Shown here piece after piece: positions 31,160-42,372 of a stretch of 64,000 nt of DNA; the stretch's first letter is position 1, and each line of letters begins with the position of its first letter. The notes under the pieces were generated by a model, which made no database searches, had not been told where the DNA came from, and saw nothing but the letters and a program-made list of their open reading frames with translations. Source of the stretch: Podospora bellae-mahoneyi (taxonomy: Eukaryota > Ascomycota > Sordariomycetes > Sordariales > Podosporaceae); the NCBI RefSeq assembly GCF_035222275.1, contig NC_085884.1:496001-560000 (forward strand). Reading direction: 5' to 3'. Both the position numbers and the translations under genes were made by a program.

Positions 31160-34100
31160 GCGAGTTAAGTCAATATCGAAAGCTTTGTGCTTGTCTTACT
31201 TGACAATAAGTCAGCTTGGGTAAGTCTTCGAAAAAGAGTCCTCGATGTTTACTATCAGAAGCAAGTCAAACATTTGGTATTTGCCTGATATCTTCGTGAG
31301 GTTTTCTGATAGACGATAGCATGGAGAGATATAAATTATATCGCTACTAATTTTGCCGGATTAATTCAAGTGGCCAGCAAAATGCATGAATGCATAACAT
31401 CAGCGAATGGAAATCTCTGAAAGATTACTATCTTCAAGTCCAACAGGTCCTCTCCAGACGACAATTCTAGCATAACTGAGGCGTGTGACATTCACATGAT
31501 CGAATCAATCAAAATATATGTTTCCATCAACGTTATTCGTTGTAAAAATAGTCATCCACGTGTGTCATTTCAGAGTTTACTAAACTGGGTATATCGACTG
31601 TTCTTGCTATTATAAGCATCTCAACTGCTTACAAGTCTTGTCATCATGCATCTGCGAATGTGAATCAAGAACAGCTGCGATAAGAGAAGGTGGCATAGGA
31701 TCATATTGTGGCATTGCAAGTCTCAAAGCAGTACATAGTTGCCGTCAACGTCTACTATTATCAAATCTTGAGCGTTCCACAATTCCCAACGTCACTGATC
31801 AGCACCCATCAAATCATGAGTTTTCGTACGATAATGCATCAAATTGCCACAAGTGAGCTTGAATAGCACAATAGCTAGACAGAGAAAAAGAATACGATTG
31901 TCTCGACTGATGAAGACGAACATGGTCCAATTATTCGCCGTTCACGCCTGACAAATTGTCACAACCTTTTCCCACAGGGCAGCAAGTCCCTACTTGCGGG
32001 TCGTGCACGTGGCTGTCACGCTCAACACCATTGGCTCCAGATTTCTCCCACTAACAGCTCGCTCTTCGCCCATTCGGCTTCTGATGGAACCTTTCTCGTC
32101 CAAGACATTACCATCACATCTGTGCCTCACCATCAGCTCAGCATTTTCACTCGGCGCCCGCCGCCAATCCAACAATGGGAAGAGTCCCGGAGCCTTGGTA
32201 CTGGCGTCTGTGCCACGGTGCATGATGCAGACTATGCGTAACGAGATGAGTGGGAAAAGCAGTGACTAGTTGTCAGGCACCGCATGATGCCCACGCTTTT
32301 CTTATGACATGAGGTATACCCTCTGGGATCTTCATTGCACGACTTTAGACTGCAGCTGTATCCACTGTCTCTAATTAAGGCACGAGACTCGGATGTTACA
32401 GTGGACGGGACCCTGAATGTGGTGGTGTTGGTTCGCAGATGGGACGGCATGGGTGGGGATAGAACGACTCCCTGAGTTCGAAAAGAGAAAAAAATAACAT
32501 TCATCACATGTGTTGGGTCTCCATGAGAGCCTTTGGATGACATGAGAACCTACCTACGGATAGGGATGTTGAGAGAGGTGACTGGATATCAAGCCAGAGA
32601 TCTCGTTACGAGAGAGCTCTCTTCTCATACACCCAAAAGTTTCTCTAATACCTCTCTTAATCTCCATTTGGTAGCCCTTTTGAACAAGCTCGGTGACCAA
32701 ATTGGTTTGACATCTTCACATGCCACTTTTTTTCTCCTGTAATATCCCGCTACCTTGCATCCCATGATGTTTGGGAACGGGCATGCACATCGTAAAGGGC
32801 GACATCCCGCGGACATGAGCCGTCGATCATACCATTCCAGTATCCCCAACCGGGCTAGGGACGTAGCGCAGATGCTTGTTTCACTCATGATGCCGCCTTC
32901 GGAGCCGGGATGGGATTTTGAGGATGAAAACACACGTGGGCGTGAAGCACAGCGCCTCAGCAATGCTGTTACGCAACGCCCAGAGCCCAAAGCAACCTGA
33001 TAGTGGATGTTTCAAGCCATTCACACATGGCTATCGACTTGTCAACACACCACAAATGTCTTGTCCTGCTAGCCTTGCTCTCAACACTTCAAGGGCCTGC
33101 CCAAAATGGAATCAAAGACCATCCGAGGTTCATCTCCGGGGAAGACTGATGACTGCCCCCCACGTATCATCAATGCAGGCTGGACGGGATAGGGCCGTGA
33201 GTTCAGCCAGCACGAGCACAATAGGGAGGAGCTGATTGGACTGGTGTAAGCGTACACCCTGCCACATAAGGTACGGAACAACCAATGGAATGGGGGGTAC
33301 CATTTCCGGGGGTTGGCTTCGACTGTGAGCTTGAACCCCGCGAACCACTTGTGCCACCCGTTCTCTCGGCGATATGGGATTTAGACTTTTGGTGCAATTT
33401 GAACAGCAATAAGCCTTTTTGCCAAGTTCTTGGGAAGCCAACACTGGGACTGACATCCTCGCCCACCACGCCGACATAAACCGTAACGGTCGCCAACCAT
33501 CAAACTGGGGAAGGAAACAGGCAGCATTCCATCATCATCCCTGTGGTGGTAGGTCATTGATTGTCCATACAAGTGTGCGGCACTCACCAACGTGGGACAC
33601 TCACTGCTCCTGACGATCTCGAAGCCGGTGGTTCGTCTCGAACAGCCATGGAATATCAAAAGTCCAGGACGGAGGTTGGTTGGTCCAGACCCCGCAAAAA
33701 TAGGTCCCGGCTCTTGTTATCGCCATCAGCCTCTTGATCGTGCACGTTGCTCAAACAAAGACTCCGATTGGATCATCTTGTACAGCCAAGACTTTCTGAC
33801 CTCTGCCAAGGACACCGCCCGCAGGGCCAAGAGCGGGACCTGGAGACTGGGCGACCGGGGATTGAACCCCACGTGTGTCAAACCTCGAACGTCAAACGTC
33901 GAAGCTGGTTTTCCCTCATTGTCTTGAACATTGCCATCCCTCAGCGCTCACTGGCTGCGAGAGCCCACCAAACGCACATCGTCGTCCCCGCGCGAACCAT
34001 GATGCAAGCATATAAGGATGATCGCTTGTTCCATCGCCCTCAGCCAAGCCTGCCAATGCTTGGCCCCGTGGGGTTTTCCTCTTCAATGGATCTGAGGTGG

Positions 34101-35049
34101 ATCTCTCTTCCCAAAAAGAAGCGGTGTCGTTTTTTCCCATGATCCGCCCGCTATTGCCTCCCTCCGCGTCACTCCTCGGTTTGGCTTTTTTTTTTCTCGG
34201 TGCTTGGCCTTTTTTTGTGGGACGGACTTCGAAACATGCCGTTCATCCAACATCGAGATTCTCGGCTGACGGCTTCGTTGAGCTTCGGTCGGCCGGGAGA
34301 TCACGGACGTCTCCTCTCTCACCTACTAGTATCTGACGACTGCCTAGGCAGGTGATATCTGCTCTAGCGGCATAGTCCTACACACACTAAGAGGACAGGT
34401 TCAATATTCCATTTTGAACGCGGCACGCGAGCATACCGCATACATACTGTGATGGTGCTCTCTTTCGAGTGCATATCCCACACATGTCCACTGCCCTAGT
34501 ATATGCACTACATCCGCCATCTATCGGCTTTGTACATGATGCAGCCAAGATGCACAAACGGATCTTTCTCGCTAAAGCTAAACAGCGGGAGGGTTGCGAT
34601 ATGCGTATTCCCCTCCCTTCTCCAGGGACCAAACGGAACCACTCATTGCGACGTCTCACATCACGCACATCAGAGAGTGCCTGCCAGCCTTGCCTCTTCT
34701 TCTGACCGAGGGAGGAACGAGTTGGATGTCAGAGAAAGAGAAAAAAAGTCTCGGACGTGTGTGGGCTGGACGGGAACAGGGATGGAGGGAGACAGGCCTG
34801 GAAGCGCGATCGGCTCTACCCGCCAAGCCCCAGTGCCCCCCGCCGTCAAAGGCCCACCCTTCCAGCAAGGGTTCCAGCGGCTCCCACCCACCAGGTTGTC
34901 CCGACCAGCATCTCGACCCTCCCCCCCGATGCAAGCAGAAGCAGCAGGCGAGCAGGTCTTGTTTTCGCCAAGGCACCAGTACTGTGGGGAGAGGCAAAAA
35001 AAGCAGAACCATTCATTCGACAACAGCAGAAGAGCTCGAAGAGCCAACC
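31160..35049. other. Long gene-poor region
   Basis: Nearly 4 kb without a supportable gene. Frames at 32000-34300 are short, overlap on both strands and lack family features; 34503-35120 has a longer frame of low-complexity, basic composition that I regard as untranslated upstream sequence of the phosphate permease. Several CACGTG hexamers occur (near 31558, 32007, 32933, 33871). Confidence 0.4.
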
Positions 35050-35055
35050 CACGTG
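35050..35055. promoter_or_regulatory. CACGTG box upstream of the phosphate permease
   Basis: CACGTG is the core bound by the bHLH phosphate regulators NUC-1 (Neurospora) and Pho4 (yeast). It lies 197 bp before the start codon at 35247. This fits phosphate-starvation control of the permease, but binding is inferred. Confidence 0.55.
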
Positions 35056-35246
35056 TGTGCCACCGCTGGCTGATGTCCCCCTGCGCTGACCATCGCCTCT
35101 CCATATGTCCGTCTGGTTAAATACAGACGGCACAACCTGTGTTTCCTCCTGACTCTGCATCCCTCCTCAACAGGTCGATCAGCCACCCGCTACAACAACC
35201 TTCGCAGTCTCGTCTCTGAGCACGCGACATCCACCGTCCAACTACA

Positions 35247-37152
35247 ATGGCGGTCCTCCACCAATTCGACTACCTCTTCGCCATTGGCACCATCTTCGCA
35301 GGCCTCGACGCCTGGAACATTGGTGAGTTGATACACCGACATGCAACCATCACCACCGCTTGATATCAGCTCCTAACCAGCTCTCTCTCCCCTCCAGGTG
35401 CCAACGATGTGGCCAACTCATGGGCCACCTCTGTGGCTTCCCAGTCCGTGACCTACCTCCAGGCCATGGTTCTCGCCTCTATCATGGAGTTTGCCGGCTC
35501 CGTTGGTGTTGGTGCCCGCGTTGCCGACACCATCCGCACCAAGATTGTCGACACGGCTCTCTTCAAAGATGATCCCGCTCTTCTCATGCTTGGCATGGTC
35601 TGCGCTGTTACCGCTTCCTCCATCTACCTCACCATGGCTACCAAGATTGGTCTTCCCGTCTCCACCACCCATTCCATCATGGGTGGCGTCATCGGCATGG
35701 GTGTTGCTGCCGTTGGTGCCGATGGTAAGGCTGGCCACGCTCTCGGGTACCTTTTCTGACAGGACGCTAACATTGTGATCTCCAGGTGTCCAATGGGTTG
35801 GCAAGGGTCCCGGTACTGGTGCCATCAACTCTGGTGTCGTTCAGGTCTTCCTCGCCTGGATCATCGCCCCTGGTCTCTCCGCTATCTTCGCCTCCGTCAT
35901 CTTCTTGATCACCAAGTATGGTGTCATGCTTCGCAAGAACCCCGTCTGGAAGGCCTTCATCTACGTGCCAGTGTACTTCGGTCTCGCCGCCGCGCTCCTT
36001 ACCATGTTGCTTCTCTGGAAGGGTGGCAACTACGAGGTCAATCTCACTGACTCCCAGCTCCCCGGTGTCATCGTTGCCGTCGGTGTCGGTTTCGGCCTTC
36101 TCATGTGCGTCACTTTGATGCCCTGGCTCTACCGCGTTGTCATGCTCGACGACTGGCAGCTCCGCTGGTACCATATTCCTCTCGGTCTCCTCCTCCTCCG
36201 CCGCGGCCCCGTCCCTGAGAACCCCGACGACGAGTATGAGGATGAGCCTGTCCAGGAGATCAGCCCCAAGGATGAGCTCGCCGCCACCAAGGCCGCCCAG
36301 CGTGGTGATGTCGAGATCTCTGCCGCCGGTGCGCTCCCCGAGAAGACTGTTGGCGTCGCCGACTCCACCGATGGTGCTTCTGGCAACGGCGCCGCTGCCC
36401 CTGTCCGCCGCAAGAAGCCCTCCGACTTCCGCAAGCCCCACAAGAAGCTCCTCAAGGGCAGACCCGAAGGCAAGTGGTATTCTTTGCCCGTTGTTTGGTA
36501 CGGCATCAAGTGGGCTTTCCTCCACGGTATCGATCAGGATGTTGTCAACCTTGCTGGCCAGAAGAGCGCCCTTGCTGGTGATGTCGAGGAGATTCACGCC
36601 CACGCTACTCGCTACGACAACAAGGCCGAGTACATGTACAGCTTCCTCCAGGTCATGACTGCCGCCACTGCCTCTTTCACCCACGGTGCCAACGACATCG
36701 CCAACGCCATCGGTCCCTATGCCACCGTCTTCGAGATCTGGAACTCTGGCGTGCTCCCCGAGACTGGCAAGGCTGCCGTTCCCACCTGGATTCTCTGCTT
36801 CGGCGCTGCCATGCTCGTCCTCGGCATCTGGACTTATGGCTATAACATCATGAGGAACTTGGGTAACCGCCTCACCCTCCAGTCGCCATCCCGTGGTTTC
36901 TCCATGGAGCTTGGCTCTGCCATCACTGTCATTCTTGCCACCCGCTTGAAGCTCCCCGTCTCCACCACCCAGTGCATCACTGGTGCCACCGTCGGTGTCG
37001 GTCTCTGCTCTGGCACCTGGCGCACCGTCAACTGGCGCATGGTCGGCTGGATCTACTTCGGCTGGTTCATCACCCTCCCCGTCGCTGGTATCATCTCTGG
37101 CTGCCTCATGGGCATTATCATCAACGCTCCTCGCTGGGGCTACTCTGGTTAA
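35247..37152 (+). CDS. pho-4: PiT-family phosphate permease (PHO-4 type Na+/phosphate symporter)
   Basis: Exons are 35247-35322, 35398-35724 and 35786-37152, giving 589 residues; introns (75 and 61 bp) have donors GTGAGT and GTAAGG and CTAAC branch points. The two signature repeats of the PiT family are present: GANDVANSWATS near residue 26, with its first Gly codon split by intron 1, and GANDIANAIGP at 435-445. Multiple membrane helices flank a long hydrophilic loop (about 275-400) rich in Pro, Glu and Lys, as in fungal PHO-4/Pho89. The protein imports phosphate with Na+ at the plasma membrane. In Neurospora the homologue has almost the same length and is induced by phosphate limitation through NUC-1; a CACGTG box upstream fits. 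All signature residues look intact. Confidence 0.95.
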
Positions 37153-37920
37153 ATTGGGATTAGCATTGGCGTTTTTCTTTTGGATTTGATTGTCAGAGAG
37201 TGTGGGTTCGAAAAGTACTGGGATCTGCACATTGGTTGAAGGATGTGATTATTGGGTAGTATAATAAATAGTTCGTGGTTCCGGTTTCAGAATACCCCTG
37301 GGAGGCTTGGATATCTAGGAAGTAGTAATAAAAAAGGTCTTGGACCTGTACCTACCACTTTTGTCTTGATTTATCTGATCTTCCACAGCCACATCTACTT
37401 TCTCCTCCTTCCCACCGATCTTTCTGCTGCCCCCTTGAATGTGTTTTTGTCCCCGAACAACACCAATCGGATATCCATGCCTAAGAGCTCCCCGTCACGG
37501 CATACAAGCTCACAACCAATAAAGAATAGTTGCATGTCTAAAGTTTATCCCATCTTCATCTCAGCCACATCCCATGGTTCTCTTTGTCTATCCTGGCTAC
37601 TTACCTAAGGTACTTACTAACCTGCCGAGCCTACTCACACCTGCTGTTCCAAGCAATGGGGTCCATTGTCTTCTTTGACTGGATTTGCAATTGCCTACTC
37701 AACAAGTAGGTTTGGGGCTACCAACAAGGTCTCAGCCACGCGCTACTTTTAAGGTAGTCTTGGACAAAACAGCGCCACTGTAGGTACCCTAGATAAGTCT
37801 GATCTTCTGATAAGGTGTCAGCGCGCCCCCTTCTCGTGTCTTTCTGTGACCATTGCACGCATTCACACTCAGAGCCGAAGCCTCAACCGGCTTGTTGCAT
37901 GTTCCTAGCTGCCAACGAAA
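37153..37920. other. Intergenic region after the permease
   Basis: No gene is supported. The frame at 37252-37608 lies in the likely 3' untranslated region. Confidence 0.45.
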
Positions 37921-38140
37921 TATCTGCTGCCATCGTCTGAAGGCATATCAACTGCTACCAAAGGCCTATCCGTGTATCAACAAGGCGTTGTGATTGCCAA
38001 CACTGCACGCCCTCTCACTATCATCTGAGGGCATTGTTACCCCCGTTTCAGGCCTTTAGCTCACAACTGCACGCCTCCTACTCCCATCTAAAGGCATGCC
38101 AACCCCCTTCTTCACGCCCATTCACATCCAAAGAGCATGT
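37921..38140. repeat. Degenerate array of 20-24 bp units
   Basis: Loosely repeated segments such as CATCGTCTGAAGGCATATC, CTACCAAAGGCCTATC, CATCTGAGGGCATTG and CCATCTAAAGGCATGCC. The consensus is like that of the arrays at 5351 and 9196. The rest of 38141-38641 has only an A-run (38564-38579). Confidence 0.5.
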
Positions 38141-38641
38141 CACACGCTCAAGCAGCCAAGTCCAGAACTTAAAACCCCTTTTCCATCATACACCACCCCT
38201 GTTATTACAAAAACTATATAATACACCGGCAATGAATCCGCCAGTTTGACAACTCCCCAGACCATCTAAAAACCGAATGCAATGAAACCCCCTTGCTTTC
38301 CATACCCCCCCAAAATGCAAGCCCAGACGCAAATAACTCCCCAGACTATTGTGAAACCGGAATGTAACCACCCAAATACCGCTTCCTTTGGTTTGGTGCA
38401 TAATAAACCCACTTTTGCAATCCGTAAAAAAGGCCCATATAAACCTTCCTTGACCATGGGTATGTTCCAAAAACAAAACAAAACCGAGCCGGAAAAAAGG
38501 CAAATAACTCCCCCCCCAAATATCTTCTCGTCCCTGATGCTGCTGTTGTCATTCTCACAGGCAAAAAAAAAAAAAAAAACAGCTCAATTCTTGCGCTCCA
38601 TCCACCCGACCGGAGCAGCGAGGTGCATATCCATGCCATCC

Positions 38642-41128
38642 TCACCCTCGTTCTTGTTCTCGTCGTCGACATTTCCGGGGGCCTGTTCTTTTATTGTTAG
38701 TCTCGCGTCCATCTTCTCTTCCAAGCTGTTCATGTACAGTCTTACCTGCCTTCTTCTCCTCATTCTTCTGGACCACCACCTGGTCCTGCTCTTCGTCAGA
38801 CTCGACATCATCAGCGTCATGCTCAACCCCTACAGTCGGGGGAGCGGGAGCCGCAGCCGCGGGAGCGGGGGCAAAAGCTGAGGACGTAAATCCCTCCTGA
38901 GCTGTGGTTGTACCAACCACCGTCGTTGCCGTCGTAACCGCCGGAGCGGGAGCAACGGCCAGAGGTCGCAGCCCACCAGGGATGGGCCGGCCAGGGCGCG
39001 CGGCGGGAGGAGGGTCCGTCACCGTCGTCACGGCGATCACGTTCTTGTTCTTCGGGAGACGACAACGGGTTCTCTTCGGGGCTGGTGCCGGGGCCGGAGT
39101 GGGGGATTCAGACCGAGCTCTCTTGGTATCGGCCCTCGGGGGAGGCTGTAAAGCCCCCGGGGAGGGGGTCACAGAACGGACGCGGCGTCTCGCGTTCGGG
39201 CCTGGCGTCCCTGTGATGGTGCGGCTGACGCCGCCGGGTGCGGTGAGCTCGAGGGAGGGGATTGGTCCGGCGAGGAGGGCAGGGTCGGGTCCAGCGGGGG
39301 CGGTGAAGACGACCCGGGCGTCGGGAGGGAGGTTGTAGGTGTTGCCCACGATAGTCACCGGCGCCACTCCCAAAGACTGGGGAGTTTCCCCCTGAGGGGC
39401 GGGCCTCACAATTCCAGCCGTGGGCTGGGGGCCGGGCTTGGGGTGGGCGGGGAAGTAGTAATAGACCGGGCAGCCACACTCGATCTTCATCACCCGGATA
39501 AACTCCCAGACCTTGTTGCCGGGCTTGGGGATGCTGGCATCGAGTCTCTCGTCCGCAGTCATCTCGATGCTGTCGGCGTGGATACGCTCGACGTCGATGT
39601 TGGATTTGATAACCAACTGGAGCGTCTTAAACTCCTTTCTCACGTCCAAATCCATCCTCTCTGCGCCAAAACAGGCGAGCATATTCCGGATTCTGGCCAG
39701 GACGGTTTCTTGATGCTGGATATGCATCGTTGTTGTCTGGGCGGCGGCGGCTCGACGACCTTGCTCAACCCCGATGGGGAGAGCGGCTTGCCAGCCGAGG
39801 TCGTATCCGATCACCACCCGCTGATCCATATCGGCGACGAACTGGGGTGTGGTCTGACCGCCGCTGGGAAGGCTGTGATATGCCGACCGGGGGTCGAGGG
39901 CAGCCTGTCTCTTCGCCATCTCGGCCTCTCGTTCCGCCATCTCGGCCAGTCTTCTCTCGATCTCTTTCTCTCTTGCCGCGTTCTCCATGTCCTTCTTGAC
40001 GAGGCTGGTGTTGACGGCGACGAAATTCCTGTTCTTCTTCTTCAACTCCTCCTCCTTCTCTTTCAGCGCCTTCTCCTTCTCTTTCAACGCCTCCTCCCTC
40101 ATTCTCAACCCCTCTTCCTTCTTCCCCAGCTCCGTCTCCTCCGGGGGACGTCTCTCCTTCTCCTCCAAGGCCCTCTTCTTCTCCTCCAGGTTCTTCTCTT
40201 CCTCCTCCAGCTCCCTCTTCCTCGCCTCCAGGGCCTTATTCTCGTCGTCCAAATCCTCCCTCCAAAGCCGGAGGGTGACCTTTTGGGTCTCGACAATCTT
40301 CTGCTGCTCAAGAATAGCAGCGGCAGCCTTCTCCCTCGCCTCCAAATCCTCCTTTTCCTTGTCGAGGGCGTCCTCCCCAGCCGTGAGGGCATCTTCCCGC
40401 TCATTGAGAGCGGTTTCTCTCTCCACAGCCACAGCCTCCCGCTGGAGGAGTTCCGCCTCACGGGGCTCGAGACCCGCGAGCTGGTGCTTCTTCTCCTCGA
40501 TAGCTCTGGCGAGGCTATCGAGGGAGGCTTTCGCCTCAACCTCGGCCTGGAGAAGCTGCTTCTCCCTCTGGCGGAGGATCTTCTCCAAGTCGGCGAGCCT
40601 CGCCATCTCTCTGTTGAGAGAGGCGGCGGAGACGGAAGACAGGGCCGGAGAGACGACAGGGACGGCCGGGGCGACAGGGGCGTTGGCGGCGGTGGCGGTG
40701 GCGAGGTTTGCGAGGACCTCACCATACCGAACGATGTCGGTATGGGGGACACTAGCGTACCCCCAGGCGTTCTTCCCCTCCACAAACCTCTTCTCCAGGG
40801 CTGTCTGCTCCCTTTGGAGCATCCCCAGGATGTCGTCAGGATGTCCTCCGGGAGGACCAGCGGGCGAACCGGCGAGAGGAGCGGCGATGGTGGCAGGAAA
40901 GCTGCCGAGGGGAGTGGTGGGAGGAGGGAGAGGGAGAGAGGGAGAGGTGGGGGCGAGGGCAAGAAGGTCTGTGCCAGCGGGAGTGCCCATGGTAACTGGG
41001 TACCTCGCGGCCGGGGTCGGACTGTCCACCTGGAAGGGCGGACTCCCCGTGGTGGGGATGGGAGGGGTGGAGGAGGGGTGGCCAGGATTTTTCCCCTGGC
41101 CGGGGATCGAGGTAAACTGAAGAGGCAT
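38642..41128 (-). CDS. Large coiled-coil protein of unknown function
   Basis: Proposed exons (minus) are 41128-38746 and 38682-38642, giving 807 residues; the 63-bp intron (GTAAGA, branch CTAAC, CAG) is a multiple of three without stops, so the unspliced frame gives 828 residues. The first 100 residues are Pro-rich. About 165-410 is a long charged coiled coil (EKILRQREKQLLQAEVE, EEEEKNLEEKKRALEEKE). A compact region follows (IRNMLACFGAERMDLDVRKE ... KVWEFIRVMKIECGCPVYYY), then a disordered Pro/Ala-rich tail with basic clusters (KRARSE, PKRTR) that could be nuclear signals. No known domain is recognised. A long open frame on the opposite strand is a mirror effect of codon bias. Confidence 0.75.
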   Translation of the reverse strand: MPLQFTSIPGQGKNPGHPSSTPPIPTTGSPPFQVDSPTPAARYPVTMGTPAGTDLLALAPTSPSLPLPPPTTPLGSFPATIAAPLAGSPAGPPGGHPDDILGMLQREQTALEKRFVEGKNAWGYASVPHTDIVRYGEVLANLATATAANAPVAPAVPVVSPALSSVSAASLNREMARLADLEKILRQREKQLLQAEVEAKASLDSLARAIEEKKHQLAGLEPREAELLQREAVAVERETALNEREDALTAGEDALDKEKEDLEAREKAAAAILEQQKIVETQKVTLRLWREDLDDENKALEARKRELEEEEKNLEEKKRALEEKERRPPEETELGKKEEGLRMREEALKEKEKALKEKEEELKKKNRNFVAVNTSLVKKDMENAAREKEIERRLAEMAEREAEMAKRQAALDPRSAYHSLPSGGQTTPQFVADMDQRVVIGYDLGWQAALPIGVEQGRRAAAAQTTTMHIQHQETVLARIRNMLACFGAERMDLDVRKEFKTLQLVIKSNIDVERIHADSIEMTADERLDASIPKPGNKVWEFIRVMKIECGCPVYYYFPAHPKPGPQPTAGIVRPAPQGETPQSLGVAPVTIVGNTYNLPPDARVVFTAPAGPDPALLAGPIPSLELTAPGGVSRTITGTPGPNARRRVRSVTPSPGALQPPPRADTKRARSESPTPAPAPAPKRTRCRLPKNKNVIAVTTVTDPPPAARPGRPIPGGLRPLAVAPAPAVTTATTVVGTTTAQEGFTSSAFAPAPAAAAPAPPTVGVEHDADDVESDEEQDQVVVQKNEEKKAGKTVHEQLGREDGRETNNKRTGPRKCRRREQERG

Positions 41129-41190
41129 TATGTTCTCCTAGGAGAAAAAGAAGAGAATGTCAGTCCATGTTAAGCTGGGATGTTTCTTGG

Positions 41191-41390
41191 TCGTTTGTGA
41201 ACGCTGCTGTCTTGTGTGCAAACTACATGACTTGGTGAGGAAACGGTGCTATCTCGTGTGTAAACGGTGATATTTTGTAAGGAGACGATGAGGTATCGGT
41301 GTGTACACGGCTATGCATCGTTTGTGAATGTTTATGCATCGTGTTCAGATGGCTATGTCTTGTGGGGAGACGGATATGTAACTTCAAACT
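41191..41390. repeat. Degenerate tandem array, about 21-bp units
   Basis: About nine units of the type TCGTGTGTAAACGGCTATG, for example TCGGTGTGTACACGGCTATG and TCGTTTGTGAATGTTTATG, directly upstream of the coiled-coil gene. Confidence 0.65.
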
Positions 41391-41487
41391 TTTAACTTGG
41401 ACGTTTTCTCACGATCTTGGGGTTCATGAGAAAACAATGCCAAGTCAAAATCTGGGGTTTGAAAACGCCAAATCCTTGTGACTAGAC

Positions 41488-42372
41488 GAATACCACATTC
41501 GTGAGAAAACGCTGCTAAGTCAAAATCACACTCGTGAGAAAACGTGCCAAGTCAAAATCGCACTTATAAGATAACGCAGCTGAGTCAAAATCACACTTGT
41601 AATGAAATGCTGCTAACCTAAAATTGGTCTGTGAAAAGACAAGGTCCATGTGCCAGACAAATCTCAGATCCTAAGAATTGCAAACTTTAAGTTTGACTTG
41701 GAAATCTTTTCACAATTTTAGAAATTGTGAAGAAAACAGTGTCAAGTCAAAGACCAAAGTTTGAATCCTTGTGGCCAGAAGAATCTCATATTTGTTAAGT
41801 CAAAATCACACTCGTGAGAAAGCACTGCTACCTCAAGTCAAATTTGGGGTTTGAAAACACAAAGTCCGTGTAAAGACAGATCTCAAATCCTTGACTTTAA
41901 TATTTTTTGTGCTCAAAAACAATGCCAGGTGAAAGTTTGGGTTTTAAAATGCCAAATCCATAGACCAGTCCAATCTCAACATCGTGAAAAAAAAAATCCG
42001 AGTCTAAAGTTTGAAGCTTGCCAATTCCAAATCTTGTTGACGGGACGAATCTTATCATAGCAAGAGAACGCCCAAGTCAAAAGATTGGAGTACGGAAACA
42101 TCAACTCTTCCTGGCAAGGCCCGTCTCACACTTGTGAGAGATTGGTGCTAAAGTCAAGAGAGTAGGGGGTGTAGAATGTGAAGATTTGTGTTTCAGAATG
42201 CCAGATCTGATGATAAGACAAGTCTCGCATTATATTGTGAGAAAATGTCCAAGTCAAAATGTGAAATTGGGGACACCAAATCTTCGTGACGAGACAGTCT
42301 CCACATATGTGAGAATAAATGCCAATTTTGAAAAGGGGGGTTTGGAGACAGGTCTCACACTTGTGAGAACAT
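41488..42372. repeat. Degenerate repeat region with a palindromic motif
   Basis: Units of 32-35 bp at 41488-41620 combine CACTCGTGAGAAAACG with a CTAAGTCAAAAT-type half. Related blocks recur less regularly to 42372. The palindrome CTCACACTTGTGAG occurs at about 42125 and 42352 and in weaker forms elsewhere. AAGTCAAA is the most frequent shared word. Confidence 0.6.

Noticed and set aside
34503-35120. 205-residue frame before the phosphate permease
   Set aside because: Low-complexity basic composition with overlapping frames on both strands; more likely promoter and leader.
35767-37230. 487-residue minus-strand frame opposite the phosphate permease
   Set aside because: Shadow caused by strong C/G third-position bias of the permease gene.
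39443-41173. Long plus-strand frame (576 residues) opposite the coiled-coil gene
   Set aside because: Leu/Ser-rich mirror of the Glu/Lys-rich coiled coil; no ATG context, domain or splice support.
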